From the NCBI GenBank assembly GCA_020060625.1, contig JAGUZU010000016.1, positions 101,728-165,727 on the forward strand: DNA of 64,000 nucleotides. Direction: 5' to 3'. The translations under genes were made by a program, and so were the position numbers. A model generated the notes under the pieces. It saw only the letters and a program-made list of their open reading frames with translations, ran no database searches and had not been told where the DNA came from. Below, in pieces: positions 1-8,748 of the stretch (within the stretch, counting starts at the first letter, position 1; each line of letters begins with the position of its first letter). The stretch is from Anaerolineales bacterium (lineage in GTDB: Bacteria > Chloroflexota > Anaerolineae > Anaerolineales > Villigracilaceae).

Positions 1-175
1 CGATCTGGGTCATGATAAAGCCGACAGCGAGACAGATCAGCGAGTAGGTGAATAACTCGGGTTTGGTAAAGGAGATGTACATGCCAAGCCCAAGGACGAC
101 CAGCGCCCCGAGACTCATCCACTGACCAATGGTTCCGTTTCGCTTGATAAGTTTTTCGTTTTTGATGATTTTCAT
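1..175 (-). CDS. Membrane protein, C-terminus outside window (possible NERD-type protein)
   Basis: The reading frame starts with an ATG at 173-175 and runs off the left edge, so only the first 58 residues are seen. They show a basic N-terminus (MKIIKNEKLIKRNG) followed by two hydrophobic stretches typical of membrane helices. The start lies one base after the plsX stop codon, so the two genes are probably co-transcribed and translationally coupled. The N-terminus recalls membrane-anchored NERD-domain proteins of Chloroflexota, but the diagnostic domain would lie outside the window, so that identity is only a guess. Confidence 0.6.
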   Translation of the reverse strand, partial: MKIIKNEKLIKRNGTIGQWMSLGALVVLGLGMYISFTKPELFTYSLICLAVGFIMTQI

Positions 176-176
176 T

Positions 177-1193
177 TTATTTTTTTAAACTCTCTTCGAT
201 GGCTGATTTCATGGCGTCGAGTACTTTTACATCCACGGCGTTCTTCGCCACGCGGACGGCGTTCTTGATGGCGTTGGCGTCCGACCGTCCGTGCGCGATG
301 AAGACAAGCCCGTTCACGCCAAGTAACGGAGCCGCGCCATGCTCGTTGGGGTCGAGTAATTTTTTGATTTCACCCAACGCGGGCTTCACGAGCAGTCCGC
401 CGATTTTCGTTAGGACGCCTCCGTTTTTGATGATCTCTTTGATCTTGTCCGTGATGAGTTTGGCAACCGCCTCGGATGACTTAAGCATTACGTTTCCGGT
501 AAAACCGTCCGTCACCGCCACGTCCACTTTGCCGCCGATGACTTCCTTGCCCTCCACGTTGCCAAAATAATTCAATCTTGATGACTTGAACAGCGGGGTC
601 GCGGCTTTGACCAGTTCGTTGCCCTTGCCTTCCTCTTCGCCATTGGAGATCAACCCCACTTTTGGGCTTTTCACACCGCGCGCTTTTTCGGCATAAATGC
701 TTCCCAGAATCCCAAACTGCATAAGGTTTTCAGGTTTGCAATCCGGGTTGGCGCCGATGTCCAGTACGACGCAGGTTCCAGTCGCCGTCGGGAAGACGGG
801 AGCCAGGGCTGGGCGATCAACTCCACGGATGCGTCCGAGGCGGAAGAGGGCAGTGACCATGCCTGCGCCCGTATTTCCCGCTGAAACGAAGGCGTCCGCT
901 TTCCCGTTCTTGACCAAATCCATGCCAACCGCCATCGAGTTTTTCGAATCTTTTGCGCGGGCTTTCAAAACCAACTCCTCGCCCTTATCTTCCATTGTCA
1001 ACATATCAGGCGCATGGACGACGCGAATGTTCAACCCCTGTGTGTTTTGCGCATCGAGGACGGGTTTTATCTTCGCTTCATCGCCGACCAAAATGATCTC
1101 CGCTCCGTATTCGCGCGCCGCTTGCACTGCGCCAATGACATCCGGCGCGGGGTGGTCATCGCTTCCCATTGCGTCTACAACGATTCGTGCCAT
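177..1193 (-). CDS. plsX: Phosphate acyltransferase PlsX
   Basis: This 338-residue protein matches the usual PlsX length. PlsX makes acyl-phosphate from acyl-ACP for phosphatidic acid synthesis at the cytoplasmic membrane. Family hallmarks are the N-terminal VVDAMGSDDHP, the central SAGNTGA segment, DIGANPDCKPENLMQFG and the near-C-terminal GAAPLLGVNGLVFIAHG. A longer open frame reaches 1343 but crosses the tRNA on the other strand, so the start is the ATG at 1191-1193, preceded by a purine-rich AGGAGAAATAAC ribosome site. It is divergent from the tRNA-Leu and is followed directly by the partial membrane protein gene. Other fatty-acid genes (fabF, fabH) lie about 18 kb away. Confidence 0.96.
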   Translation of the reverse strand: MARIVVDAMGSDDHPAPDVIGAVQAAREYGAEIILVGDEAKIKPVLDAQNTQGLNIRVVHAPDMLTMEDKGEELVLKARAKDSKNSMAVGMDLVKNGKADAFVSAGNTGAGMVTALFRLGRIRGVDRPALAPVFPTATGTCVVLDIGANPDCKPENLMQFGILGSIYAEKARGVKSPKVGLISNGEEEGKGNELVKAATPLFKSSRLNYFGNVEGKEVIGGKVDVAVTDGFTGNVMLKSSEAVAKLITDKIKEIIKNGGVLTKIGGLLVKPALGEIKKLLDPNEHGAAPLLGVNGLVFIAHGRSDANAIKNAVRVAKNAVDVKVLDAMKSAIEESLKK

Positions 1194-1219
1194 GTTATTT
1201 CTCCTGTGATTCGATGTGC

Positions 1220-1247
1220 TTGACAAGAAAAGCAAGCCGATTATAAT
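1220..1247 (+). promoter_or_regulatory. Sigma-70-type promoter of tRNA-Leu
   Basis: TTGACA at 1220-1225 and TATAAT at 1242-1247 are separated by 16 nt. Both hexamers match the consensus, and the -10 box ends 13 nt before the mature tRNA 5' end. Confidence 0.8.
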
Positions 1248-1260
1248 ACTGCCTGCCCGC

Positions 1261-1342
1261 GCGCTGGTGCTGGAATTGGCAGACAGGCATGGTTGAGGGC
1301 CATGTGTCGCAAGACGTGGAGGTTCAAGTCCTCTCCAGCGCA
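1261..1342 (+). tRNA. tRNA-Leu (anticodon GAG)
   Basis: The acceptor stem pairs GCGCTGG (1261-1267) with CCAGCGC (1335-1341), with discriminator A at 1342. The D arm is CTG/CAG, the anticodon stem CATGG/CCATG with loop TTGAGGG gives anticodon GAG, and the T arm is GGAGG-TTCAAGT-CCTCT. The long variable arm (TGTC-GCAA-GAC) is the class II signature expected for leucine. CCA is not encoded. A strong promoter precedes it and a hairpin terminator follows. Confidence 0.96.
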
Positions 1343-1349
1343 CAGGACG

Positions 1350-1379
1350 ATCCCCGAATTCGCTTCGGGGATTTTTTTA
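1350..1379 (+). terminator. Rho-independent terminator of tRNA-Leu
   Basis: ATCCCCGAA (1350-1358) pairs with TTCGGGGAT (1364-1372) around loop TTCGC and is followed by a run of seven T. It overlaps the stop codon of the convergent gene that ends at 1377. Confidence 0.88.
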
Positions 1380-2225
1380 TTTCCATTCTTCCCATGCGAA
1401 TTCTTGCAGATTTGAATTTCTTGTTTGTTGGTATAGTTCGCTGACAAAAACAAACTCAAACCCCTGCTCTTTAAGCGTCTTCAGCATGTTTTCAAAGTAG
1501 TCGAAAGCGCGGGACGAATTTCGGGAAAGCGCCATCCGCTCCAAACCTTTGATGGCATTGTTTGGAATGGATGCAAAATAAAAATCGTGCGGATGTGAAA
1601 GCAGGAGTGTCGAGTCTGGCAGCCCGAAAACCTTCAATAGCATCGAATATATTCCCCAGCCAAGCAGTTTGGCATAGCTCAAGGCAAACACGATGCGGAC
1701 CTTTTCGATTGCAGTGAACGGAAACTCCACCAGGGATTTGCCGTCTTTCCGTGTCACGCGGAACGGGACATTTGGCATGTGCAAATTGAAATAGCCAAAC
1801 TCCCCGGGGCGAATGGACGGGTATACACTGGCGTCATACCCGAAGCCGTGATCGAGCAAATGTCCCAAACCTTGTTTGTCTATCCGCCCGATGGGGGCGC
1901 GGTAGCCAGGCGGTTCGGCGCCCGTAAATTTTTTGTACGCCTCACGCGAAGCGCGGACTTCGTCCAACGAACAGGCATTATGCGGATCATGCGCGTGGGA
2001 ATGGACGGAAAACTCCAACGGTATGCGCGTAGCCAATCCATTAAACTTGTCTCCAAACTTCTCGAACAAGCTCGTGACCGTAAACATGGTCACTTTGGCG
2101 TTGTATTTGTTGATGATGGAAATGTAACGTTCGAAAAACTCCGGGTCCTCAAGCAGGCGGATTCGCTTTTCGGGGTCGCCGTAATCAAGTTCCATGTCCA
2201 GAGTGACACAGGCGAGTTTGTTCAT
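1377..2225 (-). CDS. Polysaccharide deacetylase family protein (NodB/CE4-like)
   Basis: This 282-residue protein carries the CE4 motif series: LDMELDYG near the N-terminus in the place of TFDDG, HSHAHDPH supplying the metal-binding H-x3-H, YRAPIG corresponding to RxPY, and LSHPHDFY near residue 210. CE4 enzymes remove N- or O-acetyl groups from cell-surface polysaccharides or peptidoglycan. No signal peptide is visible, so it may act on lipid-linked or cytoplasmic intermediates. Motif 1 has D-M-E rather than D-D, seen in some divergent family members. Its start overlaps the end of the upstream methyltransferase gene by 4 nt (ATGA), so the two form an operon. Confidence 0.85.
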   Translation of the reverse strand: MNKLACVTLDMELDYGDPEKRIRLLEDPEFFERYISIINKYNAKVTMFTVTSLFEKFGDKFNGLATRIPLEFSVHSHAHDPHNACSLDEVRASREAYKKFTGAEPPGYRAPIGRIDKQGLGHLLDHGFGYDASVYPSIRPGEFGYFNLHMPNVPFRVTRKDGKSLVEFPFTAIEKVRIVFALSYAKLLGWGIYSMLLKVFGLPDSTLLLSHPHDFYFASIPNNAIKGLERMALSRNSSRAFDYFENMLKTLKEQGFEFVFVSELYQQTRNSNLQEFAWEEWK

Positions 2226-2908
2226 GCGGGCAGGTTGGTGACGTAATAAAAATTATTCTTTTCGATCACGCGCAAGTTCGAAAAACCGAGCGGCTCGGCG
2301 ATCTTTGCAAATTCATCCAGCGAATACAAATACACGCCGGGCAGCCGGTTCACACGGATATATACCTGCCGCAAGACCCAGGTAGGGAACTCTTTTTTGC
2401 GTCCGTGATCGGGAAAATCGAGCAGAAAATATTTCGTCCGCAGATTTCCAAGAAAAGCGGACATATCCTTCGCGTCGAAATACTCGATGACGCCGAGCGC
2501 CGTCACCACATCCACCTGTGGAAGAGGCGAGTTTGGCTGGACGACATCCATTACGGAAAAATCAGTCTTGTCTTGAACCCCCAATTCGATGCTGCGCGAT
2601 TTGGCAAGTTCCAAAATTTCGTTGGAAATATCCGTGCCGTACACCTTTTGCGCGCCCGCGTTTATCAATTGAAACACGAAACGCCCGGAGGCGCAGCCGA
2701 CATCCAGCACGGTCGTGCCTTTAACGTGCGGCGCAAGTAACTCCAGCGCGGTGTTCATGCGGACGTACATCGCGTCGCCGCGGAAAACACTGGAAAGGCG
2801 GTCCCACCAGTTCGCGTTGTGCCGGCCTTCCTTATAATACGCGCCGGCTTCCCAACTCTTTAGATGTTCTTCCCAATATGCTGCGGATTTGGATTTTGGA
2901 TTCGTCAT
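2222..2908 (-). CDS. Class I SAM-dependent methyltransferase
   Basis: This 228-residue protein has the Rossmann SAM-binding motif VLDVGCASGRF near residue 68 and an acidic strand-2 end (YGTDIS). The pattern is of a small-molecule or sugar methyltransferase; the substrate cannot be read from sequence. Translation is coupled through a 4-nt overlap to the downstream deacetylase gene, suggesting both modify a surface glycan or its precursor, which is an inference. The C-terminal half ends with RVIEKNNFYYVTNLPA and shows no added domain. Confidence 0.8.
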   Translation of the reverse strand: MTNPKSKSAAYWEEHLKSWEAGAYYKEGRHNANWWDRLSSVFRGDAMYVRMNTALELLAPHVKGTTVLDVGCASGRFVFQLINAGAQKVYGTDISNEILELAKSRSIELGVQDKTDFSVMDVVQPNSPLPQVDVVTALGVIEYFDAKDMSAFLGNLRTKYFLLDFPDHGRKKEFPTWVLRQVYIRVNRLPGVYLYSLDEFAKIAEPLGFSNLRVIEKNNFYYVTNLPA

Positions 2909-2951
2909 GGCTGGGGATTATACCCGCTTCACCCCGGACCTCGAGCCTGAT

Positions 2952-3713
2952 TCACAAAACGATCAGACTGCAACACGTAACCGCTCCCTCCGCTTTTGCC
3001 AGTTCGCCCAATTCGACATTGACCACGCTGAAGCCTTTTTCTTCGAGTCTGCGCCGGGTCTTTGGAAAAGCCGTCGGGTAGATGATATGCCCTTTGACCG
3101 GCAAACAGTTTGCGGCGTAGGGTTCCGAGGCGTCCACTTCGATGAGGTCGAATCCGTCGAAGTGGGAGGCGTCCACCCAGTTTTTGTTGATGAGCAGGGT
3201 CTTGTCGTCCACGCGGGTGACGGCTGACTTTAAATGAAGGCAATCCTTCAGCGCGACGCCGGTTGCCGTGTAACCATATCTTTTCAGCATGTCATTGACC
3301 TGCCGGACGGCGTGTTCGTTGCTCCGCGTGGACTGCCCGATGAAAATATGCTTTCCGAGCGTCAGCACGTCGCCTCCATCCAGGGTTGCAGGTTCCGTGA
3401 CGTGGAGCAGCGGGCTGTGGGGCGACAGCGCCTTGATGATGGATTCGGTTTCGGGCTTGCGGGAATCGGCTCCGGGTCTGGTAATGACCGCGACTTCCGG
3501 CAGGATGAAAGCAGTATCTTCCACAAAGACCGAGTCGGGCAGGTCGGGTTCTTCGGGCAGTTCGATGACCTGGCAGCCCAATTGCGCCAGTGTTTTTACG
3601 TACTCACGATGTTGGGCGCGGGCTGTTTCAATGTCGATTGGGGCGCGCTCGATGTGTGTGATTTCGCATTCGTCGAAACGCGGACTGACCTTGCGGGTGA
3701 CGGCGATAACCAT
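2952..3713 (-). CDS. Dimethylarginine dimethylaminohydrolase-like amidinohydrolase
   Basis: This 253-residue protein has the guanidino-modifying fold of DDAH/arginine deiminase relatives. The catalytic set is visible: PDSVFVEDTAF (substrate carboxylates), LDGGDVL, CLHLKSAVT with the active-site His, and the nucleophilic Cys in GAVTCCSL close to the C-terminus. DDAH converts methylated arginine to citrulline and methylamines. A TTG sits one codon upstream, but the ATG at 3711-3713 shares its A with the stop of the ABC ATPase gene (TGATG), so that start is chosen. It is the last gene of an amino-acid ABC transporter operon, which suggests uptake and hydrolysis of methylarginine, arginine or a related guanidino compound. 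Confidence 0.88.
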   Translation of the reverse strand: MVIAVTRKVSPRFDECEITHIERAPIDIETARAQHREYVKTLAQLGCQVIELPEEPDLPDSVFVEDTAFILPEVAVITRPGADSRKPETESIIKALSPHSPLLHVTEPATLDGGDVLTLGKHIFIGQSTRSNEHAVRQVNDMLKRYGYTATGVALKDCLHLKSAVTRVDDKTLLINKNWVDASHFDGFDLIEVDASEPYAANCLPVKGHIIYPTAFPKTRRRLEEKGFSVVNVELGELAKAEGAVTCCSLIVL

Positions 3714-4474
3714 CAATCCCCGCCCGTGCGGTATCGAACGATGAGGGCTTCAGTGCGCGGGTCTTTGGGCGCGTTGAAAATTTCTTCGGGTTTGTTATCT
3801 TCGATCAGTTCGCCGTCTGCCATGACGATGACGCGGTCTGCAACTTCGCGCGCGAAGCCCATCTCATGGGTGACGACGATCATGGTCATGCCTTCCAACG
3901 CGACCTTTTTCATTACGTTCAACACTTCGCCGATCAGTTCGGGGTCGAGCGCGGAGGTGGGTTCGTCGAAGAGCATGACGCGCGGCTCCATGGTCAGGGC
4001 GCGGGCGATGGCGACGCGCTGTTTTTGTCCGCCGGAGAGACGGTTGGGATATTCATCCTTTTTGAACAGCAGACCGACGCTGTCGAGATTTTGCTCGGCG
4101 AGTTCGATTGCCGGTTTGCGGTGCATGCCTTTGACGGTGACGGGACCTTCGATGACGTTTTCCAGCACGGACATGTGCGGGAAGAGGTTGAACTCCTGAA
4201 AGACCATGCCGGTTTTCAGGCGCACGTCGTGTACCCTCTGGCGGTGGGCTTTTCCCTTCCCGCCGGCTTCCACATGGACGCCGTCCACTTCGATGGTTCC
4301 ATGGGACGGCTCTTCGAGAAAGTTGATGCAGCGCAGCAGGGTGCTTTTACCGGAGCCGCTGCGCCCGATCAGGCAGACGACTTCCCGCTCTGCAACTTCA
4401 AGATTAACATCTTTCAAAACGTGCAGGCGTCCGAAATATTTGTCGAGGTTGTTGATTTTTATAATGGGGACCAT
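3713..4474 (-). CDS. Polar amino-acid ABC transporter ATP-binding protein
   Basis: This 253-residue ATPase has Walker [10 protein letters not shown] near residue 39, a Q-loop (VFQEFNLFP), the ABC signature LSGGQKQR, Walker [13 protein letters not shown] and the H-loop THEMGFA. It belongs to the GlnQ/HisP group that energises uptake of polar amino acids. It lies between the permease gene (2 nt upstream) and the DDAH-like gene (1-nt overlap). [15 protein letters not shown] insertion before the Q-loop is like the HisP subgroup, which often serves basic amino acids. Confidence 0.95.
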   Translation of the reverse strand: MVPIIKINNLDKYFGRLHVLKDVNLEVAEREVVCLIGRSGSGKSTLLRCINFLEEPSHGTIEVDGVHVEAGGKGKAHRQRVHDVRLKTGMVFQEFNLFPHMSVLENVIEGPVTVKGMHRKPAIELAEQNLDSVGLLFKKDEYPNRLSGGQKQRVAIARALTMEPRVMLFDEPTSALDPELIGEVLNVMKKVALEGMTMIVVTHEMGFAREVADRVIVMADGELIEDNKPEEIFNAPKDPRTEALIVRYRTGGD

Positions 4475-4476
4475 GT

Positions 4477-5316
4477 TTATCGGTCTCCTTTGGAAAGACG
4501 CGCTTCGACGATGCTTTGGACATAGGTGAGGAGCAGGGTCATCACCCAGTAAAAAACCGCCGCCATGATGAGCGCCTCAAGGTTGTTGAATTGAGCGCGC
4601 CCCACCCTTGTGGCGCGCCACATGATCTCATGCACAAACCCCGTGGCGGATACCAGCGCGGAGTCTTTGGTCATGGCGATGAATTCATTGCCGACGGGGG
4701 GAATGGCGAATCGCAGCGCCTGCGGCAGGACGATGCGGCGCATGGTTTGTATGGGCGTCATGCCCAATGCGATTGCCGCCTCCCGCTGTCCCTTGCCGAC
4801 GGATGCCAGCCCGGCGCGGAATATCTCGCTCATGTAGGCTCCATAGTTGAGACCCAGCGCCAGCACGCCTGCGAACAAGCCTGTCAACACGATGCCAAGT
4901 TGAGGCAGGGCGAGGAAAAAGAAAAAGATTTGCAGGTAGAGCGGCGTCCCGCGAATGAGCGAAACATAGAATGTGCTGAGCGCATAGAGCGGCGGGATGG
5001 TCGAAAGCCGCCCCAATGCCGCCAACAGCGCCAGGATCATGGCGAGCGTGATCGCAAGGATGGATACCAGCAAGGTTTGCGGCAATCCCTGTGCGATGAA
5101 GCCGATTTGCGCGACAATGAAATCGGTATTCAACTCGATGGTTTTGATCCCCAGGAAATTTTGCCCGCTGAAAAAATATACGATGATAAGAAATAGAATG
5201 CCCCATGAAACCCCCACGTTCCGCTTGAACCTGCTCTTTTCCCGTTGTTGAGATTCGAATAACAGGTCGCCCCGCAGCTTTGCTGCGTCTTCCTTTTCTT
5301 GGTTGAGTATGCTCAT
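4477..5316 (-). CDS. Amino-acid ABC transporter permease
   Basis: This 279-residue inner-membrane protein has the HisM/GlnP layout. A cytoplasmic N-terminus is followed by one helix, an extracytoplasmic segment, then a core of about five helices. The EAA-type loop ATPase contact is [19 protein letters not shown] near residue 200, followed by [13 protein letters not shown]. It is spaced 2 nt before the ATPase gene. Only one permease gene is present, so the transporter probably uses a homodimer. A hairpin separates it from the upstream solute-binding gene, which would let the binding protein be made in excess. Confidence 0.93.
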   Translation of the reverse strand: MSILNQEKEDAAKLRGDLLFESQQREKSRFKRNVGVSWGILFLIIVYFFSGQNFLGIKTIELNTDFIVAQIGFIAQGLPQTLLVSILAITLAMILALLAALGRLSTIPPLYALSTFYVSLIRGTPLYLQIFFFFLALPQLGIVLTGLFAGVLALGLNYGAYMSEIFRAGLASVGKGQREAAIALGMTPIQTMRRIVLPQALRFAIPPVGNEFIAMTKDSALVSATGFVHEIMWRATRVGRAQFNNLEALIMAAVFYWVMTLLLTYVQSIVEARLSKGDR

Positions 5317-5340
5317 ATCCTGTGTGACCTTCCTGCAAGG

Positions 5341-5386
5341 AAAAACGAAGGGAGGCGGCTTCGCACCGCTTCCCTTCGTTTTTTAA
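5341..5386 (-). terminator. Intra-operon hairpin between binding-protein and permease genes
   Basis: Read on the minus strand, AACGAAGGGA and GCGG pair with CCGC and TCCCTTCGTT and are followed by a short T run. In the ABC operon this would act as a partial terminator or an mRNA-stabilising hairpin downstream of the solute-binding-protein gene. Confidence 0.75.
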
Positions 5387-5393
5387 CGCTGAT

Positions 5394-6305
5394 TTAGTTG
5401 GGAGCCTGCGTCAGGTCTTCGCCAAACCATTTGTTGGAAAGTTCCGAAAGGGTTCCGTCACTGTGCATCCCGTTGATGATTTTGTTGACTTCCTCAAGCA
5501 GGGTGGCGGTGGGCAGGGTGGAGCTTTTGTCAACTGCTGCGGCAAGGTCTTCCGAGTACACCGCGGAGCCGAGTTTCACAATCGGGAAACCAGCCGCAAG
5601 GTTGGCGTTGACGACGGTGTCAGAAGTCACGTAGCCGACAAAATCCTCGCGTCCGGCGGCGATTGCCTGGGCGCATTCCTGATCGGTCGGAAGCGGAACG
5701 ACAGTCACGTTGGCGGGCGGTTGGGCGTAAATGGAGGACTCGGGCAGTCCAAGGCCTTCAAAATCGCCGTTCAACCATTGATCGTAGGTGGTGGCGCTGC
5801 CTACGCACAGAGCCTGACCTTCGAGGTCTGCAAGGGTGGAGAGTCCGGAATCAGCGCGGACTGCGATTACAGCGGGTGTGTAGTAGTAGGGGGTGCTGAA
5901 ATCGAGAATTTGCTGGCGGGCGGTGGTGATGGTCATGGAGCCTACGCTGAGGTCCCATTTGTCTGCCCAGCTGCCGGCGGTGATGATGTCCCAATCCGGG
6001 GTGGCGAAGCAGGTCTCCACGCCAAGTCCGCTGCCGATGGCGATGGCAACATCCACATCGAAGCCCTGCATTTCGGCGGTCGTCAGGGCGTCGGACGGGC
6101 ACTTGGTGTCAGCGGGGCGCGAGCCAGCCGTATTGAGGAAGGATTGGGGTTCGTAGTTCGGGTCGGTGGAAACAAGGATGTAACCGCGTTCCTTGATGGC
6201 GCCAAGCAGATCGCTGGCTCCGGTCCCGCTGCCCCCGCCTCCACAAGCCGCAAGAACAACGGCGGCAAGCACAAGGATGCTTGCCAGTGAATACAGTTTT
6301 TTCAT
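5394..6305 (-). CDS. Polar amino-acid ABC transporter substrate-binding lipoprotein
   Basis: This 303-residue protein starts with a lipoprotein signal peptide ending in VLAACGGG, with the lipidated Cys near residue 21. The remainder is the SBP_bac_3 fold: GYILVSTDPNYEPQSF, FDVDVAIAIGSGLGVE, and SVGSMTITTARQQILDFSTPYYY are characteristic. An insert after the first strand (TAGSRPADTKCPSDALTTAEMQG) with a Cys is slightly unusual. It captures the ligand outside the membrane and feeds the permease/ATPase encoded downstream. A GGAGGAGAAA ribosome site precedes the ATG. The ligand is not determinable, but the terminal DDAH-like gene points to a guanidino amino acid. Confidence 0.93.
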   Translation of the reverse strand: MKKLYSLASILVLAAVVLAACGGGGSGTGASDLLGAIKERGYILVSTDPNYEPQSFLNTAGSRPADTKCPSDALTTAEMQGFDVDVAIAIGSGLGVETCFATPDWDIITAGSWADKWDLSVGSMTITTARQQILDFSTPYYYTPAVIAVRADSGLSTLADLEGQALCVGSATTYDQWLNGDFEGLGLPESSIYAQPPANVTVVPLPTDQECAQAIAAGREDFVGYVTSDTVVNANLAAGFPIVKLGSAVYSEDLAAAVDKSSTLPTATLLEEVNKIINGMHSDGTLSELSNKWFGEDLTQAPN

Positions 6306-6335
6306 TTTCTCCTCCAGAAAATTTGGATTGACAGT

Positions 6336-6350
6336 ATCCTGTCACAGGAT
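6336..6350. promoter_or_regulatory. Palindrome upstream of the amino-acid ABC operon
   Basis: ATCCTGT-C-ACAGGAT is a perfect 7-1-7 inverted repeat 30 nt before the solute-binding-protein start, and another ATCCTGT lies a few bases further upstream. The position fits an operator for the operon. The cognate regulator is not known. Confidence 0.45.
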
Positions 6351-6454
6351 CGTTCATCCTGTTCACTAAGCATAGACCATTTTTTTCAATTCCGCAAGGA
6401 TTAATCCGAATATGTCGTAATGGTACAATTGGAAAAAATTTGGAGGTCGGTTAT

Positions 6455-6865
6455 ATGTCTGCGATTTTTCCAAGCGAGGAATGGTTGAAGGAGTTGGAAA
6501 TAAAATTGAATTCGGATGAGAGGTACAACGAGGTCGCCAGAAACTGGGAGGGCGACCTGTTCTTTTTCATCGAACCGGAGGGGAATCTCAAGGAACGCCT
6601 CACGTTCTATTTGGACCTGTGGCATGGCGCGTGCCGAAAAGTGGATTACAAACCCGACCCTGCTGCCTACCCCAACCCTGCCTTTACTTTGACTGCATCC
6701 TATGACAATATCACTGCCGTGTTGTCGGGAAAACTAAACCCCATGACCGCCATGATGACCATGAGACTGAAGGTCAATGGGAGCATGGGATATATGATGC
6801 GTAACGTCCCTACCGTGCTGGACTTTGTCCGCTGCGCCCAGGAAGTAACGACTGAGATCCAGTAA
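6455..6865 (+). CDS. SCP2 sterol-binding-domain-like protein
   Basis: This 136-residue protein has the layout of a stand-alone SCP2-like lipid-binding fold. The central part (LTASYDNITAVLSGKLNPMTAMMTMRLKVNGSMGYMMRN) matches the family pattern, where a strand with a small-residue/LDP-like turn precedes a short amphipathic helix. The chosen ATG has GGAGG 8 nt upstream; an in-frame TTG 15 nt earlier overlaps that site and is unlikely. It lies 11 nt before the aldehyde ferredoxin oxidoreductase gene, so the two are probably co-transcribed. It may present a hydrophobic carboxylate or aldehyde to the oxidoreductase, which is only an inference. Confidence 0.75.
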   Translation: MSAIFPSEEWLKELEIKLNSDERYNEVARNWEGDLFFFIEPEGNLKERLTFYLDLWHGACRKVDYKPDPAAYPNPAFTLTASYDNITAVLSGKLNPMTAMMTMRLKVNGSMGYMMRNVPTVLDFVRCAQEVTTEIQ

Positions 6866-6876
6866 ACCATTCACCC

Positions 6877-8697
6877 ATGCAGCCCATCCTTAAAATCGAT
6901 CTGACGTCCGGTAAAACGGAGGAATTTTCCATCCCAAAAGAATGGGAGCAGGATTTCCTCGGCGGAGCGTCGCTTGCGGCGCGGATTTTATATGATTCAT
7001 TGACATCGGAACTGGACGCCTTCTCGGCGGACGCTCCGCTTCTTTTTATGACGGGACCCATGACCGGCACCTCCGCACCGACAACCGGACGCTTCGTCAT
7101 CTGCGGAAAGGGACCTGCCACGGGTCTATGGGCTGAATCCAACATTGGAGGCTTTTGGGGACCCGAACTTCGCAAGGCAGGGTACGACGGCTTGTGGATT
7201 ACGGGAAAGGCGTCGGAGCCGGTTTATCTTTGGTTGAACAGGAGCAGGCTCGAGGTCCGAAATGCGGCGCATTTATGGGGGATGAACACGTACGCGGTTC
7301 AGGAGAAGGTCAAAGAGGAAGTTGGAGAAAAATCCGCGAGAGTCTGCGTCATTGGACCCGCCGGGGAAAAGCAGGTCTTGTTTGCTTCCATTATGTGCGA
7401 CCATGGACGCATGGCGGGGCGGACGGGGCTGGGTGCGGTGATGGGGTCTAAGAATCTCAAGGCGATTGCCGTGTATGGGACGAATGAAATTCCCGTATTC
7501 GATCTGCCGCGTTATAAGCCCCTGCGCTCTGAGGCGAACCGCAGGTTGAAGGAAGATAATGAGAGCAAGGTGCTTCGGGAGGTTGGCACGGGCGGCGCGG
7601 CGAATTATTCGGAATATCTCGGCGCGATGCCTGTGAAATATTATTCGCGCGGCGTGTTCGAGAAGGTGGATGAGGTTTCCGGCGCAAAAATGGCGGAAAC
7701 GATTTTAACGGGACGGAGCGCCTGCCAGGGCTGTGTGATTGCGTGTGGGCGGGTGGTAAAACTGCCGAATGATACGATGAAGCGCAAGGGTCCCGAATAC
7801 GAAACAATGGTTGGTTTTGGACCCAACTTAATGAATGCGAATCTCGAAGCGATTGTGGATTTGGGCGAATTGTGCGACCGGTACGGCATGGACACCATCA
7901 GCGCGAGCAATACCATTGGGTTGGCATTTCATTTATATGAAAAGGGATTGATTACAAAGGAGGACACCGGCGGCATCGAGTTGAATTGGGGCGACGTGGA
8001 CGCCATCGAAGAGCTTGTGCGGCTGACCGGCGCGCGCGAGGGCATTGGCGACCTGCTGGCGCTGGGTTCGCGGCGTTTTGCGGCTCGCTTCGGCGCGGAG
8101 GAGGAAGCCGTGCAGGTGAACGGACTTGAAGTGGCGTATCACGATCCGCGCGGAGTTTCGGGCATGGCGCTTTCGTATGCCACCAGTCCGCGCGGGGCGT
8201 GCCATAACCAGTCTGATTATTTCTTTGTGGATTGGGGTCACACGCACGATCAGTTGGAGATCGAATTTTTCTCTCGCCACGATCAGGCGGAGAAGGCGGG
8301 GAATGTCGCCAAACATCAGGACTGGCGTACGGTGTTCAACGCGATGGTGATGTGCATCTTCGCGAATGTGGAGCCGGTGGAACAGGTCAAGTTGATCAAC
8401 GCCGCCTGTGGATTGGACTGGACGGTTGCCGACATGAGGAAGGCGGGTGAGCGCGCTTGGAACCTCAAACGCGCGATCAATAACCGCATGGGGTTGACCG
8501 TCGAGAATGACAAACTGCCCAAAGCCCTTCTTGAGCCTTTCCCGGACGGCGGTTCGGCAGGATTCTCACCCGACTTGGAGGGTATGCTCTTTGCCTATTA
8601 CGAAGTCCGCGGCTGGGATTTGGAAACCGGCAAACCGACCCGGGAGAAGTTGTTGGAACTGGGCTTGGACGATGCGGCAAAGGATCTGTGGCGGTAA
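6877..8697 (+). CDS. Tungsten/molybdenum aldehyde ferredoxin oxidoreductase
   Basis: This 606-residue protein has the normal length of the AOR family, which oxidises aldehydes to acids (or the reverse) with ferredoxin and a W- or Mo-bis-pyranopterin cofactor. The [4Fe-4S] ligands are visible as Cys283-x2-Cys286-x3-Cys290 and a distant Cys511 (NAACGLDW). The N-terminal domain shows FLGGASLAARIL, PMTGTSAPTTGRF and GRTGLGAVMGSKNLKAIAV, which are strongly conserved in the family. A Moco-biosynthesis gene (mogA) lies 8 kb downstream. The true substrate is unknown, and neighbouring genes give no pathway beyond a lipid-binding protein. Confidence 0.95.
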   Translation: MQPILKIDLTSGKTEEFSIPKEWEQDFLGGASLAARILYDSLTSELDAFSADAPLLFMTGPMTGTSAPTTGRFVICGKGPATGLWAESNIGGFWGPELRKAGYDGLWITGKASEPVYLWLNRSRLEVRNAAHLWGMNTYAVQEKVKEEVGEKSARVCVIGPAGEKQVLFASIMCDHGRMAGRTGLGAVMGSKNLKAIAVYGTNEIPVFDLPRYKPLRSEANRRLKEDNESKVLREVGTGGAANYSEYLGAMPVKYYSRGVFEKVDEVSGAKMAETILTGRSACQGCVIACGRVVKLPNDTMKRKGPEYETMVGFGPNLMNANLEAIVDLGELCDRYGMDTISASNTIGLAFHLYEKGLITKEDTGGIELNWGDVDAIEELVRLTGAREGIGDLLALGSRRFAARFGAEEEAVQVNGLEVAYHDPRGVSGMALSYATSPRGACHNQSDYFFVDWGHTHDQLEIEFFSRHDQAEKAGNVAKHQDWRTVFNAMVMCIFANVEPVEQVKLINAACGLDWTVADMRKAGERAWNLKRAINNRMGLTVENDKLPKALLEPFPDGGSAGFSPDLEGMLFAYYEVRGWDLETGKPTREKLLELGLDDAAKDLWR

Positions 8698-8748
8698 AGC
8701 GGGCGCAGGCTCTTCTTGGGGTAAGGAATTTTTTTTGGACGATCCAAC

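Noticed and set aside
1261..1342. tRNA-Leu as island attachment site
   Set aside because: Both flanks are housekeeping genes and no partial tRNA copy or integrase is nearby.
1194..1343. Upstream extension of the plsX frame to 1343
   Set aside because: The extension crosses the tRNA-Leu gene on the other strand and lacks a family match; MARIVVDAMGSD at 1193 is the usual start.
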